The notes under the pieces: generated by a model
Told to the model about the DNA's origin: nothing
Databases searched by the model: none
Seen by the model: the letters and a program-made list of their open reading frames with translations, nothing else
Assembly (NCBI GenBank): GCA_026874595.1
Contig: CM049317.1
Span: 51,851,618-51,915,617 of the forward strand
Direction: 5' to 3'
DNA: 64,000 nt
DNA from: Sipunculus nudus
Taxonomy: Eukaryota; Annelida; Sipuncula; Golfingiida; Sipunculidae
Shown here: piece by piece, positions 21,038-33,600 of the stretch
Position numbering within the stretch: position 1 is the first letter of the stretch
Layout: the number at the start of each line of letters is the position of its first letter
Translations under genes and position numbers: made by a program

Positions 21038-23520
21038 TAGATATTTGGTGGCGTTCCATACTTGTGTGTGTATGTGATACGTAAGTGCCAGTACTATGTG
21101 GTACACTTTGGTGTCACTGATAGGGTATTCCTCTGTAAGATGATTTCTTTATACCTGTAGCACTTTACTATATCTGCAGTTTTGCTGCATACATACTGCA
21201 TATATGCATACCTATTAATCCGTCCAATTATGAATGCTTCGAGCAGGGTATTAATCAGACAAAAAGTAATCAGATTGTCCTGGAAAAAGCAGGGGTCACT
21301 GGGTGCTGTTTGGAGTTTAGATGCTGAGAATGGTGCTGGCTATCACTGGTCCAGCACTGGCAGAAGAGGTGACAGTAATGATGGAGCACTCAGAATATTT
21401 GTTATTCCATCTTGATGAAATCCTGGCTAAATTAGACATTATTCCTGAGGAGTTCAGGTTTAACATTATCATAATAAATTTCTTCCACGGGAACTTCAAG
21501 CATGGATGGTGAACCACATCAGATCACATGATGGCTGTTCATAATATTGCTAGATCTGTCTGATGATGATGTCTTTTCTACAGCACTAAAATATTATAAA
21601 AGCCAACTGGATAAATAATATGTTTACATGTACAGATTGGACTGTGTACCACACTGGGATGCCTGTGGATCTTTGGAGATATTTTTATGCAAAGTAGTTA
21701 AAATAATACAAGAATCAGGTATTGGGGTAATCATGGACAAAGAAATCAGCGCAATCCCTAGTACAAAATGAAGTAAAATAGATAATGAGAAAACAGTCCA
21801 GATATTCTGTTACCGGTATGTGTAGCAAAACATGAACATACTGGCTTAAGTGATAGGGTCAGGATACCCTGTGTTAGATGCTTAGTGGAAGTTGGCTACA
21901 GTCTGGACCATTCATGGACTTAAGATTATATAAAATACATGTGAAACACACTATCCAGCAGGCCAGCACTGTCAATTTACAAAGAAATCCAATATTTTAT
22001 GAGGTATAAAACCAAGTATTAATTTAATATTCCATTCTCAGTCCCTGTAGTAAGTACCCATATTTTTTTGCCCACATATTAGAACTGATGGACACTCCTT
22101 GGTACAACAGACTTACACAGTGTTTTCACTCATATATTGGTTATTGTTTCAGTATTGTCAGCCAAAAATATCATCAGACATCCTTTTACACTCCTTCAGT
22201 GGTTACACTATTATTCATAACAAACCAGTGATACATTTATTTTTCACACTATTTATGATGTTTTATTGTGAATAAGCCAGGTGTTCTGACAGGCAGGTGG
22301 TCTTTAATGAAGGTTCAGCTTTACTTCATGCATAAATGGCCCAGCAGCTGTCCATCCAGCGGTATATAAAGGACAAAGCTTTTCCTGTCTAATGCTGTAT
22401 TCATATTTCTACAAGCCCCACGGGTACATGTACTGCAGTAAAGGTCAATATTGAATGTGGGCATCCCATTGATTTTGAAACCTCCACTCTACTCCTGTGT
22501 ATGAAGATAATCTAAAATGTCAACACATTGACCTACATGTAATTGTCAAGTTCAGGTCTATTGACTTGTCATGAATTGTATCAGGATAAATGGCCAAGGA
22601 TCTAATTAATCAATTATCCGCATTCATGCTTTGAGTAATAATACACCTAAAAATGCAATTTCTGCACATGCATAGACCTCGCTGAAAGATGAAAGGAATA
22701 TGATATGATTTCTTTGAATTGGGCAGTTTCAGTTTATTATATATTGTCAATGCTTATTGGGTCATTTTCATTAGATTTGATGATAGTTATATAGGCCTAA
22801 TATATGTTTTTATACATAATACTGGAGTTGTACAAATATATGCTTATAATAATAGAGTTTTATGATATGCAAAAAAGTGTATTCCCAAGTATTGCAAGTA
22901 ATGTTTACTCTGGGACTTATTTGCTGTTTTGTTAATTATGGATGTCAAGACCCAGTTCCCAATGATCAAGATGAGATCCTGATCGGGATGCAGTCTAGCC
23001 TAAATCCTGCACTGCAATTAATAACAAAGAGAATGACTTCCTGTCTTAACAGTTTAAGGTTATGGCTGTCCATACCCCTGATCATATATTGTCAAAGACC
23101 ATATGGTGAAATTTGTCTGTATATCAGGTCAGTCTCACATAATACAACATTATAAGGGACCATATGCGATGTGGACTTAAACAGCTGGATGTTACATGTA
23201 TGAATTTATGTGCACAGTCTTGGTGAATTAATGCTGGTAAGAAAGTTTTTAAATGAGACAGGTCCAGTCTACGGGGAATGTGAAAGGTGACTTATGGCCA
23301 TGAGTCAGGGCTGATGTAAAGCCTGCAGTTGAATCAACATGGCCAACAAGGTAAAACTAAAACCTAGTTGTGTAAAAGGGACCCACTGGAAATTGACACT
23401 TCGCAGGGTTGACACAAGCAGATATTATATGGTGAATGGTAAACTGAACTTTGCAAGGAGTTATATATACTATATAGCATGTATATGATTTTACATCAGT
23501 ACTATAATGATATATATATT
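21038..23520. other. Unique DNA, no gene seen
   Basis: About 2.5 kb of AT-rich sequence with no recognisable exon, RNA or transposon terminus. Overlapping short frames on opposite strands near 21317-21517 indicate chance openness. Confidence 0.5.
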
Positions 23521-23893
23521 ATCAAGAATGCAGGCGTTGGTAGTCCTTAATGTGGGGTACTCAACATCTCTGTACAAACCTGTGTTTTCATTTCCTTATT
23601 TGCCCTTATTCCAAGGTTCATTGATGCGTATTTGTTCCCCCAACAAGTTTTTGCATTCACTTATTCAGCCCAAATTCCTAGGTTCAATCATGCATAAATG
23701 TGACTGCACATTTGTAAATATTGCTGGAAGTCCTTCCTGAATCCAGATCATGAACCAGACCTACACCAAAATCTCATAATTCTTCATTGGCCACTCCTTA
23801 GGTGCCCATAAAATTTCAAGGGATTCCATTTAAACAAACACAAACACACACAAACAGGGATGAATACATAGCCCCCTGTTGGAGTAAGTTGGT
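23521..23893 (-). mobile_element. Family D rolling-circle-like element (copy 2)
   Basis: Homologous to 819-1143 in the same orientation and to 39071-39394 in reverse. Shared text includes TTCAGCCCAAATTCCTAGG, ATTTGTAAATATTGCTGG and AAACAGGGATGAATACATAG. Its low-coordinate end carries GAATGCAGGC, matching the 3' terminal region of the 39071 copy, but CTAG is not preserved. Its other end has an imperfect CCTGTTGGAG hairpin remnant. It is non-coding. Confidence 0.65.
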
Positions 23894-26800
23894 GGCCTGT
23901 GGGGTCTCCTTCTCTGGCAAGTTTGATAATTCACAAAAAAAAAAACAAAAAAAAAAAAAGACAGATCCTCTGTCACGACACAAGTCAATATGCTTTACAT
24001 ATTAGACAATATAATCTTAGTGTGTTAAAGACTATTTAAGTGTACACTTAACATTTCATAATGTAAAGTTTCATAACATTAGGCTATAAATATGACAGCA
24101 TTGACATGTCAGAGTGGAGTATTTAAAAGCAGACAATGGATAATGGTAGCTAATGTTTAAGCTATTATCGTAGTGCCCATCATCAGGAAGTACAGCCTTG
24201 ATATGTCACCTTCATAACTTTGATGTTTACGTCAGCAGTAAACCTCGTGTAAAAAATCACCCTGACCTTTAATTGTAACAGTCTTGAGTGTAAAAGCAAA
24301 AAAAGTTACTCTAGCTCCACATCTCATTGAGTTTACTTTTAGAACACCCGCAGCAGGCCCGACCTTGTGAGCCAGGTAGACTTCCATTAAAACATGTTGC
24401 TAGTGGGGCGTTATGTAACATCGTGTGATTACAGAACCAGCTATTTCAGGCTCCTGGTGAAAGGTTTTTGTGATCATAAAGAGCTTACTGGGCTATATGG
24501 GTACCGGTATGTAACCCTGGTCCACCAGCTTCCCAGCAGAGCTGATGCTGTGGATGTCTGAGTATACAGCAGCTGGTATTCCCTCCTCAGCACTGTACAT
24601 TGATTGCCTCATCATGAAAAACATTAAATTTACAAATGCTGGTGAGAAAATACTAGTTTGTGCTGCTTGATAGTCCAATATTCAGCACATGCCAAAAAGG
24701 TAAATTTTACTGAACAGGATATTTTAAGTTTTCCTGTTGATCATACAATTATTAAAACCTTCCTCTTTAACAAAATGTCCACGTCACCCTTTTCATGGTG
24801 AGCTGTCTCTCCCAGGCATATACAAGATCATGCATATATATACACACGCATAGAAATGCAGCCGTTTTTTCACTCATGTACATACAGATATGCATATATG
24901 TGCACATGGAAATACAGCTTAATTCTAAAACAAATATTACGTATTGCACTTCATGTCAGCAAAGTAAAGACTCGCATGGAGGGATTATTCAGGAAATCCT
25001 GCAAGGCACAGGGCAAGGCGGTAATGGTCAGCAGGTGTGTGGTCTGATGACACTACAGTCATGGTCAAGTGGCCAGTAAGTGCTGGGTGGTCTGTATAGG
25101 GGGCTCTACTCACCATGTTTACCTGGCTGTATGTGGCGCATAAATTAATACTGATCATGAGAAGTGGGCATACCTTTGCTTTGCTGTGCCTGTACAAACA
25201 CATTTGGCAGGAGGGAAACAGACTGAATGGACAGGACCTGTGGCTAGCTAATAAATAAGCAATTACTAAACAGTGCTATATGAATTACAAGCTAAAAACA
25301 AGTATATAATATTCCAGAACTGCTATATTCATGGCACATCCACTTCAATACAGGCTACCGGTACTCTGGTTTGCAATGCAGATGTGTCGTTTGAAGCTTG
25401 TGATACAATCTGGACCATGAGTAGGATATATATTATCATCAAAAATTTTCATTTAATTTTTAACAACATGTCCTATGCTTCCGCTTAAATATATTATCTA
25501 GATATTTCATTCTGCATTTGGAGAGGGAATTCCATGAAAGGTTTCAGAAATGGTGGAATCAGGATTTTTTTTGCGTTCCAAGCTTCCCAGTTTTAAAATT
25601 GGGTATTTATGCTATAAAAAAGCAATATTCAGATGTTAAAACATGCTTTATTAATTTGAAAGTGAAGTTTATATCACAAAAAATAGATGTAATGGGGGAC
25701 ATTAATGTCCTTCAAACAGACTTGGTATTTTAATTGGTGGAGGCAGTGTTTCATGCTGATAATGTCACAGGAACATTAAATATAAGTTTCAGCCACCAGT
25801 GAATGTGGATGGCATTCATTTAATTTAATGTGCATAGTGGTAAAAAAAAATTGTCCTCTATTATTGGACAATGTTCCTTTAAAAAAATGTGTAATATATG
25901 AAGCCGGCACAAATGTTTCTCATGGGTAGACATATTTTAAATAAAGCTATGATATATCTACAGAATCCAGGCATTAGGTATATTACGGTAACAAAAATGA
26001 TGCACTAATACAGAAATGTCAGGCAGTCGGGCACCTAATAACAATACAACATGGCAGAAAGCCAGGAATATTAGGCAAATACTAGCAAATATAAACATGT
26101 GCCCCCCCCCCAAAAAAAATAAAATAAATAAATAAAAAAGTGAAATATGGCACACATTAGTTTTATATATAATATGAGGTCCATAGATATTACAACCAGC
26201 GATAATTGCTGAAAGGAACAGTGCATTATAAAATATAAATGTGACACATTTGTGTGGGAGAGTTATCACAATGAGCTGGATGCAAACATTGTACAGTCAG
26301 ACATACAGTGAATTAATTATTAAAGAATTAGTATGCTTTAAATGCACACCAGCTCAAGTTCTCAACACATAATTACAGGTGAAACCAAATTGTCCTGTAA
26401 TTTAAAGCTCTGAGCTTTAAATCTGATGCTAATATTAACTCAACTGCAACATATAATTATATTTTCTTCCTATGCCATGAATGTCACAGGAAAATGAGTA
26501 AAAAAATACTTACTTGTATGATTTAAAATATGTGTCATCATAGGTACTATTCATTTTCATCATGTTAATGCTAGAATGTGAAATATATGCTGTGTACATG
26601 TATATTCTTTTACCAGAAATAACTAGTGTGGATCTATGTTAAATTTCTGTACAACATGTCAGAAGTTTGTCCTCAGTGTTTTCATTGTGAGTTGTCACAA
26701 AGTTCAAATACATTAACTTGTTAATCTCTAGTGACTCTGAGACAAGTGCAGGAGTCCCAAAGCTAATTATTGAAGATGTTATATCAAGCCCAGTCTAGGG

Positions 26801-26934
26801 AGAGGCATTACCAGTGACAAAAAGAATGGGTTCTAGGAGGAACAAAACACAGGACTGCAGCCAATTCAGTTTCTGTGGACAGTTGTGCACATTACAAAAG
26901 AAAGTAAAATTGCTAAGGGATAAATTAAGTATTG
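23894..26934. other. Unique DNA, no gene seen
   Basis: Contains poly-A runs at 23934-23959 and a C-run/A-rich tract at 26102-26140. No coding exon is recognised. Open frames up to 103 codons (minus, 25958-26269) are low-complexity and hydrophobic, without family resemblance. Confidence 0.5.
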
Positions 26935-27180
26935 TACTTCATTCCCTCCTTCAGCCTCTGGTAATGTGTACCACCCTTGTTTGTCTGTCTGTTTGTCCCC
27001 TCGGTCCCTCCAAACATTCTCAGTGAATTCAATTTAACCTCAGTGAATTATGTCTCCCCTTCCAGTTCCATGGGGATAGACTCATAGTGTTTGGTCTGTT
27101 GTCATCAGCGACAGCTGTGTCATTTCTTGTGAACATGATAACTTTATAACAAATTGGTATCTTTTCATTAAATTTGAAAT
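26935..27180. repeat. Possible degraded interspersed repeat
   Basis: Text such as TTTGTCTGTCTGTTTGTCCC followed by TTCTTGTGAACATGATAACT is reminiscent of interiors of interspersed repeats common in mollusc genomes. There is no second copy in this window and there are no termini, so support is weak. Confidence 0.3.
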
Positions 27181-27473
27181 TTGAATTGATTCTACCAAGA
27201 TCTTAGACCAGTTCCGAAACCAGTGACCTTGACCCTCATTTTTAAGGTTAGATCAGCAAAATAAATTAGAATTGTGAATCCCAGGAATTCTGTTGATGTG
27301 TTGCATGTTTTCCCATAGATTTGGTTATAGGGATAGGTGTAAAAACTCTTTAGGTGACAGATGTTCATAAAACCAGTGTAACGTGCCATGTATTGTATCA
27401 CCATGTAGTATCGTGACATCATGAACTTGCTCATGATACTACGTGGTCCTGTGTGACCGTAAACAGTGATGCT

Positions 27474-27710
27474 GGGGTCTTGATAATTACTGAAAAGTAC
27501 GGAAAAGTATACTGGTACCGAAAAGAATACGGAAAAGTACTGAAATGTGTCTTGAAAAGTACCCAAAAATTACATTTGGGACACTTTCTGGTATACTTTC
27601 AAGTAATTTTCAGTACATTTTTGTGTTATATTTGTATACTTTTTCTGCATTTTTCAGTATATTTTCTGAATAATTCAATTCGACACTTTTTTCGGTAATT
27701 ATCAAGACCT
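27474..27710. mobile_element. hAT MITE with perfect 8-bp TSD (family H)
   Basis: The left end is GGGGTCTTGATAATTACTGA. The right end in reverse complement is AGGTCTTGATAATTACCGAA. The identical octamer GTGATGCT flanks both ends (27466-27473 and 27711-27718). The interior is built from GAAAAGTAC/GTACTTTTC-type motifs and can fold extensively. An 8-bp duplication with a (CA)GGGTC-type terminus indicates hAT. A related copy lies at 57947. Short open frames on both strands across it are artefacts. Confidence 0.9.
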
Positions 27711-27718
27711 GTGATGCT

Positions 27719-28482
27719 AGTTATCCTGATGATCTGGTACATGTACATTCAGCCTGACAGGTTGTTTTTGTCAGGGATTCTGATCATACAGATCAATAAC
27801 ACCAGGCTGTTCTGGGCTGTTTTTATCTCACGGTGATGAGGCTGCAGAGGACATTGGCCTGGAAAGGTACCCAGTATAACAGCCTGTACTCTGTCACTGT
27901 TTATTTAAGAAACCCCTCATCTATTACAGGATGATTCTGTGTTTTTGCTGTCAGTCTGCTCAGTCACTGTGTGTATGTTATGACAACAGTGTCACGTTCA
28001 TTCAATGAATGGTAGAAGTCAAACTAATATTCAGGCAGTGGATATATGTCATAGGTGCTTTTAACAAGCCAAGTGACATAATTTTATGTCTCTTTTAGAG
28101 CACTGCTTTGTGTGCAGAATTGATTCCTTTTATATCCAAATCTGTTTCTGGGAAATCATGTGACATTCTTAGCTTCATTTCTATGGCTTTTTTGCACAAA
28201 TATAAAACTTAAGTTAATACCCCTCTGCAAGATATTAATTGCTTTCATAATGCCTTTTTACAGAAATTGTTTGATTAAATTAGACAGGGCATGACAGAGG
28301 ATAGGAATATGAGAAGTGACCTGCAGTTATTTTAAATATATTTCTGCAAGTGGAGGTGCCACCATCAAGCTATCTATGTTTCCTTAATATTAGACTTGAG
28401 AAGAAAATGTTGCAGTAAAACTACAGATGAACACATGCTAATATGACACTGAAAGCTGCAGTTCTAGTTGATCAGTATATAT
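27719..28482. other. Unique DNA, no gene seen
   Basis: No recognisable features. Confidence 0.5.
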
Positions 28483-29925
28483 GTCACAGGACAAACTCCG
28501 ATCCAGTAGAATCGTCCATCTTACTTGGACAAAGTCCGATCAGACCTTCTACTAGGAGAAACTCCGATCAGACTTTCTACTAGTAGGATCGGCGATTCTA
28601 CTAGGACAAACTCCAATCAACCAGTCCACAACATAATTAGACTTTCTACTAGTAGAATCTGCGATTCTACTAGGACAAACTCCGATCGTGGTCTCTACTA
28701 GGACAAACTCCAATCATATATAAATGTACTAGTTGGATCAGAGCTTCTACTAGGACAAACTCCGATTGTAGTCTCTACTAGGACAAACTTACCATAATGG
28801 TCTAATTTCTGAAACCTGAGATTATGGATAAATTAAACACAGTAATATGGTAACCAAATGTTTTATTTATGATTATACACAATATGACTTTCTAAAACAC
28901 TAGAGTATATCATGATTGTTTTATACAATATACAGGACAACGGTGGTTTATTTGGTTTTTAATGTGGGGTTAAACACTGGTATATTGTAATGGTTGACAT
29001 GTTACTTTTTTTTGTAAAACCATTATATTTATTCATTGTTTTATGTACTATACTTCTAGAATTCTTGTTATTACGCTGTATTGTATATGATTGCTCCTTA
29101 TAGTGTACAGGGGAAATAAATATCGGTCATCTGTATGTACTGGTATAAAGTAAGTTTGTGTATAAAGTTAGAAAATTAAAACTAATGATGGTGATATTTA
29201 TAAATATAAATAATAGAGTATCTACAATTCAAGGTGTATGAGACAGCTAGGCATCAACCTATTAATTGTCAATATGATCAGCTAAGCCTTCATTGTTTTG
29301 AGATCTAAGGACTTAAGTTTGTACAGGTATGTTCAGTGAACCAAGCTATGCAGAGTATACAACCATTTTTTTCAGATCTAAGGACTTGAGTTTGTACAAG
29401 TATGTTCAATAAACCAAGCTAGGCAGAGTATACAATCAGTTTGATTTTTAGAGATCTTAGGACGATTATATATAATCATAGGATAATGTGTTTTATCATA
29501 TGTGCTTGTATTTATTTTTCTTTATTTTTTTCAAATACATTAATAAAACATTTGGTTAAAATATTACTGTGTTTTATTCATTTTTAATTTCAGGTTTCAG
29601 AAATTAGGTAAATTATGGTAAGTTTCTCCATGTAGAGACTACAATCGGAGTTTGTCCAAGTAGAGACTACGATCAGAGTTTGTCCCAGTGGGGACTATGA
29701 TCCGAGTTTGTCCTAGTAGAATCTACTAGTAGAAAGTCTAATTATGTTGTGGTTTCTGGTTGATCGGAGTTTGTCCTAGTAGAGGCTATGATCAGAGTTT
29801 GTCCTAGTAGAATCGCAGATCCTACTAGTAGAAAGTCTGATCGGAGTTTCTCCTAGTAGAAAGTCAGATCGGACTTTGTCCTAGTAGGATCGACGATTCT
29901 ACTGGATCGGAGTTTGTCCTGTGAC
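28483..29925. mobile_element. Family G fold-back element with two long inverted arms
   Basis: The left arm starts GTCACAGGACAAACTCCGAT and the right arm ends with its reverse complement (ATCGGAGTTTGTCCTGTGAC). The left arm (28483 to about 29005) is homologous in reverse complement to the one-armed copy at 8527-9075. The right arm (about 29541-29925) is homologous to it directly. A roughly 535-bp centre contains a 75-bp tandem duplication. Arms are packed with CCTAGTAGA/TCTACTAGG motifs and short palindromes. There is no coding region and no clear target-site duplication (the flanks are palindromic AT-rich), so the superfamily is undetermined. Confidence 0.8.
29303..29452. repeat. ~75-bp tandem duplication
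   Basis: Two adjacent units share AGATCTAAGGACTT, AGTTTGTACA, GTATGTTCA, AACCAAGCTA and GCAGAGTATACAA. They lie in the centre of the fold-back element. A truncated third AGATCTTAGGAC follows at about 29452. Confidence 0.85.
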
Positions 29926-30464
29926 ATACATAATCTTCAATTATTTTTATTATTAATTCTTTGTATAATATTTAGGGCTGTCCTTAACCAGCACAGCCCA
30001 GAAGTGACACTCTGTGTGTAGAAGGTTAATCTTAGAGATTCCTGAGAGAAGTCTTGCTGAGACAGATAAAGCAGGTTTCCTGAGGGGTGTTTCCCAAGTG
30101 GGTGTGTAGTCATCGAGATAAGTGTCCGTACATGTGATAAACATTGTCCCAAGCCTGGGTCAGTTAAATTACTAGCTAATCCTCCCACAAAGTCACTAAT
30201 AGCATTTGTGAACATGCAAGGTGGCAAGGGGGTCAGGGTGCAAGGTCAGACAAATATAGTATTATTGTTGTCAAGTGGTTCAGCTGCTTATAATCTATGT
30301 AATAATGTTTGATAGGAACATGTCCCATGAGAGATTACTGATTTGTGGCAGTAAGAAGCAGTGTAATGTTTGATAAACTTATTAGGGTGCAGACAGCAAT
30401 ACTTGTTACCAAATGTGAAGGTTCATTTTGTCATGCTCAGCAATTTTTTATTATAAGGGGCCTA
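29926..30464. other. Unique DNA, no gene seen
   Basis: Two overlapping minus-strand open frames at 29937-30227 have no recognisable domain. Nothing else is seen. Confidence 0.5.
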
Positions 30465-30682
30465 GACAGGCATTGGTAAAAACATCCGTCTTCTCTGCTG
30501 GGGACACATATTTGATCCCCGACTTTGATACAAGGTGGGTGGTTTTCTCTAGGCCCTCCAGTTTCTTCCACCCCAACAGACTACCAAATACCATGATCTT
30601 AGCCATGGAGAGAGTGTCTCCTTTTAGTTTATAAGTAGTTGTGCAGTCCATATAAAATAAATAGATTAAAAAAATGAAAACC
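30465..30682 (+). mobile_element. tRNA-derived SINE with conserved central domain
   Basis: A degenerate box B (TTTGATCCCCGAC, about 30510-30522) is followed by GGTGGTTTTCTCTAGGCCCT and TTTCTTCCACCCC, the same block seen in the minus-strand SINE at 11605-11760. The element ends in an A-rich tail (about 30652-30682). Blocks of this type resemble the conserved central domains shared by SINEs across marine invertebrates. The two complementary open frames across it are artefacts. Confidence 0.65.
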
Positions 30683-33600
30683 CAAGGTTATTGCTGTTAG
30701 GTTGGTTGTATGTCTCAGTGTGTATACATGATAAAATATATGTGTTTATATCTGTGTGTTTGTCAACACAGATCTTTAATTCTGAAGGTACAACACTTTT
30801 CCACTTAAAAGTTTTGCGTAAAGTAGATCTCAACAATATCTCAGTCTCTCAAAGATTGTCCAGATTCTGAATCCATTTTCTTGAATTCATTGTTTGAAGT
30901 TGAATAATTTAATTTTCCATTATAGTTCATTCTTCATTCTGTAGATGGCAGCAAGCGATGACCCAGAGTCTGACTCTCTATCTAATAGTAAAAAGAAAGG
31001 GATAGGGAGTGTTAAAATTGAACAAATACTGTGATGACTCTTATGCATTACATGTGTGATTGACTATTGGCTTACAATGAAGTGAATTGAAAACCTTATT
31101 CAACATGGTACTGAATACATTTTTTTTCTTGTGCAGTATGAAGACAAATTACTTCGAATACTGTTTTTGTATTCAGTATTTTACATGCCTTTAGTATGGA
31201 AACTACTTAATGTATTTATAGAAAGTGTGAACCTTGACGCAAAAACCCGGGCAGAACATTGAGAGATATCTGATTCTGTTATATCGATTAAGTGAGTCTT
31301 ATATATATACAGTGTTTACACAAGTTACCAGAATAAGGGTACATTACCTAGGAGAAATCAGAAGGGGTCACAAAAGCCTAGACTGTTAGATTTATAACCC
31401 AACAATGCAAATTATAGATCTGGGAGGGGAATTTATAGCATACCAATGGGATTTATTGGTTGCCACCAAGGGGAGTGATGTAATATTAACAAACATTACA
31501 ACTATATATCACTGTGAAATAAATGTTTCCTCAGGTATTTATTTCTGTGGTTGATTAACAAACAAATTCTGCAATGTGTTTATTGTTAAAAAAATATATA
31601 TTAATTGGCAGATGAGATTCTATAGTATTTCATGAACTGATTTTCCCCAGTTATTTTTGCCCTAAAATGTGCACCCATCGACATTTTACATATGGTCCTG
31701 TAACTCCGTAGCTTTAATTTTACATATATAATACTGTAATATAAATATTAATTATTGCTAGAAAAAACACTGAAGGCAACACATGTCTGCTACTGATTGC
31801 AGTATTAACATCTGAGGTTTTATCCATTCGTACTAATAAATGCTAATATATGCTGTCAAGGATGGTATTGTTTTAATATCATAAGCCATTGTTTTTCAAT
31901 TGATACAGAACAATCACTTGTTCCAAAGGATGCTTCATATAATAGGTTATATTTAGATAAGGTACAAGGGACCAACATGTAAAACAGTATCATGTATTGT
32001 TCTGTAATTGTACAGTTAACCATGGAACAATTAAAAGGAAGTGTATAAAAAGACTATAACAAAATTAACATAAACATTTGTGCCAGTTTTCGTCACACCA
32101 TTTTTGTGTGTGGTGATTTGCATATGAATACTCCACCAAACAAACCATGAATGGGCTATTTTTCATTCAGTGCTGTGGGAATTCACAGTTTTTACCACAA
32201 CATGTCAGAGGTGTTGAAATGTACCACACAATTATGTCTGGAATGAAAAGAATGCCGGGGGTATATTTATCTCTGGCTATCTGCTTGCATCATCATTACA
32301 ATTGACAGTTATCATGTACCTAAGGTATGCATGTCAGCTACAGGAAGCTGTCCGGCACATTGTTTGTAAATTACCATAACCTGCCCAAGGACAAGAAGAC
32401 ACTGCTGAATGAAAGAATTTCTATGCACAGTTATTATTTATGAAGTGCAATCTGGTATATATCTTGAGTTGTAATGATATTTTATCTCACAATGTGATCT
32501 TTATCATGATCATTTGCTCAGATTATGTATTACAATAATATTTATGTTTAAGGTATAAATTAAATTCAGAGCCCATTTTCTTGGATATTTATATCAATAT
32601 ATATTTATTTTAAACAAGAAAAACTCATAATATTTATTTCATAATAAGAATAACATTAATTTCCAAATAATAAGTAAATCAGATTTGTGCCATTCAGAAG
32701 AGGATTATTAATGTCTTACTTATAAAGTTTCACCTTACTTGCCTTGTATCATGTTGATAGGCTGTGATAATGGTAGCAAAATGTTTTTCCATGGTATGAT
32801 ATTGATAAAATATCATCAGTGTAAATGTGCACCAGTGTATCGTACAACTTGCACATATATCAGTATATTTAATTTTGTTCATAAACATTTAATGGATATT
32901 TTTATTTAAAATTTATTACACATAAGTAACTGGTTCTTGTGATTGAAAAATAAAAATGAACCCCACGATTATATCATTACAAGTTACTGGGCCAGGCTGG
33001 CAGTGGGATTTCTTAGTGTATCAATCTGCCAACAGATGGCAGCACAAATTGCTTGTATGCAGATTAGTTTCTGGGTTGACCACTAGGGGGCAGGCCTATC
33101 TCCATGTCAGGATGTTCATTGCCCTGTACCATGATGAGTAAAAGTGAATCACCATGGTTACTAAGGTAGCGTCAGGTCATTAGATGGTTTACTCATCAGG
33201 CTGATGAATCAGAAGGTGTAAAATCTGACAACTTGATCCATATTTATAAACACTGCAGTAGGTCCTTCAGCGGGTAAATGTTGTATTTACCAAGTACCAA
33301 TTAACCTATAATGATGAAACATGCAGGAAATATTGAAGGCAGATTATTTCAGTTTTGCAGAAGCTCCTTTCCCTCATTGTCCTTGAAACATGAATTTTAG
33401 AGTGATAAGTCCGTTTCATGCCCTTTGATAACTGCAGTTTATAAAAAGAAAGTATACATAGTATTTAAATGCTATCACTATCTTGTTTAGATCAGTAATT
33501 CATTGGGCTTATAAATATATATTCTAAAAATAAAGTTTTTCAGACAAACATGGTTTTCTGTATGAGGGGCTGTTGTCATGTACATGACGAATAATGAAAA

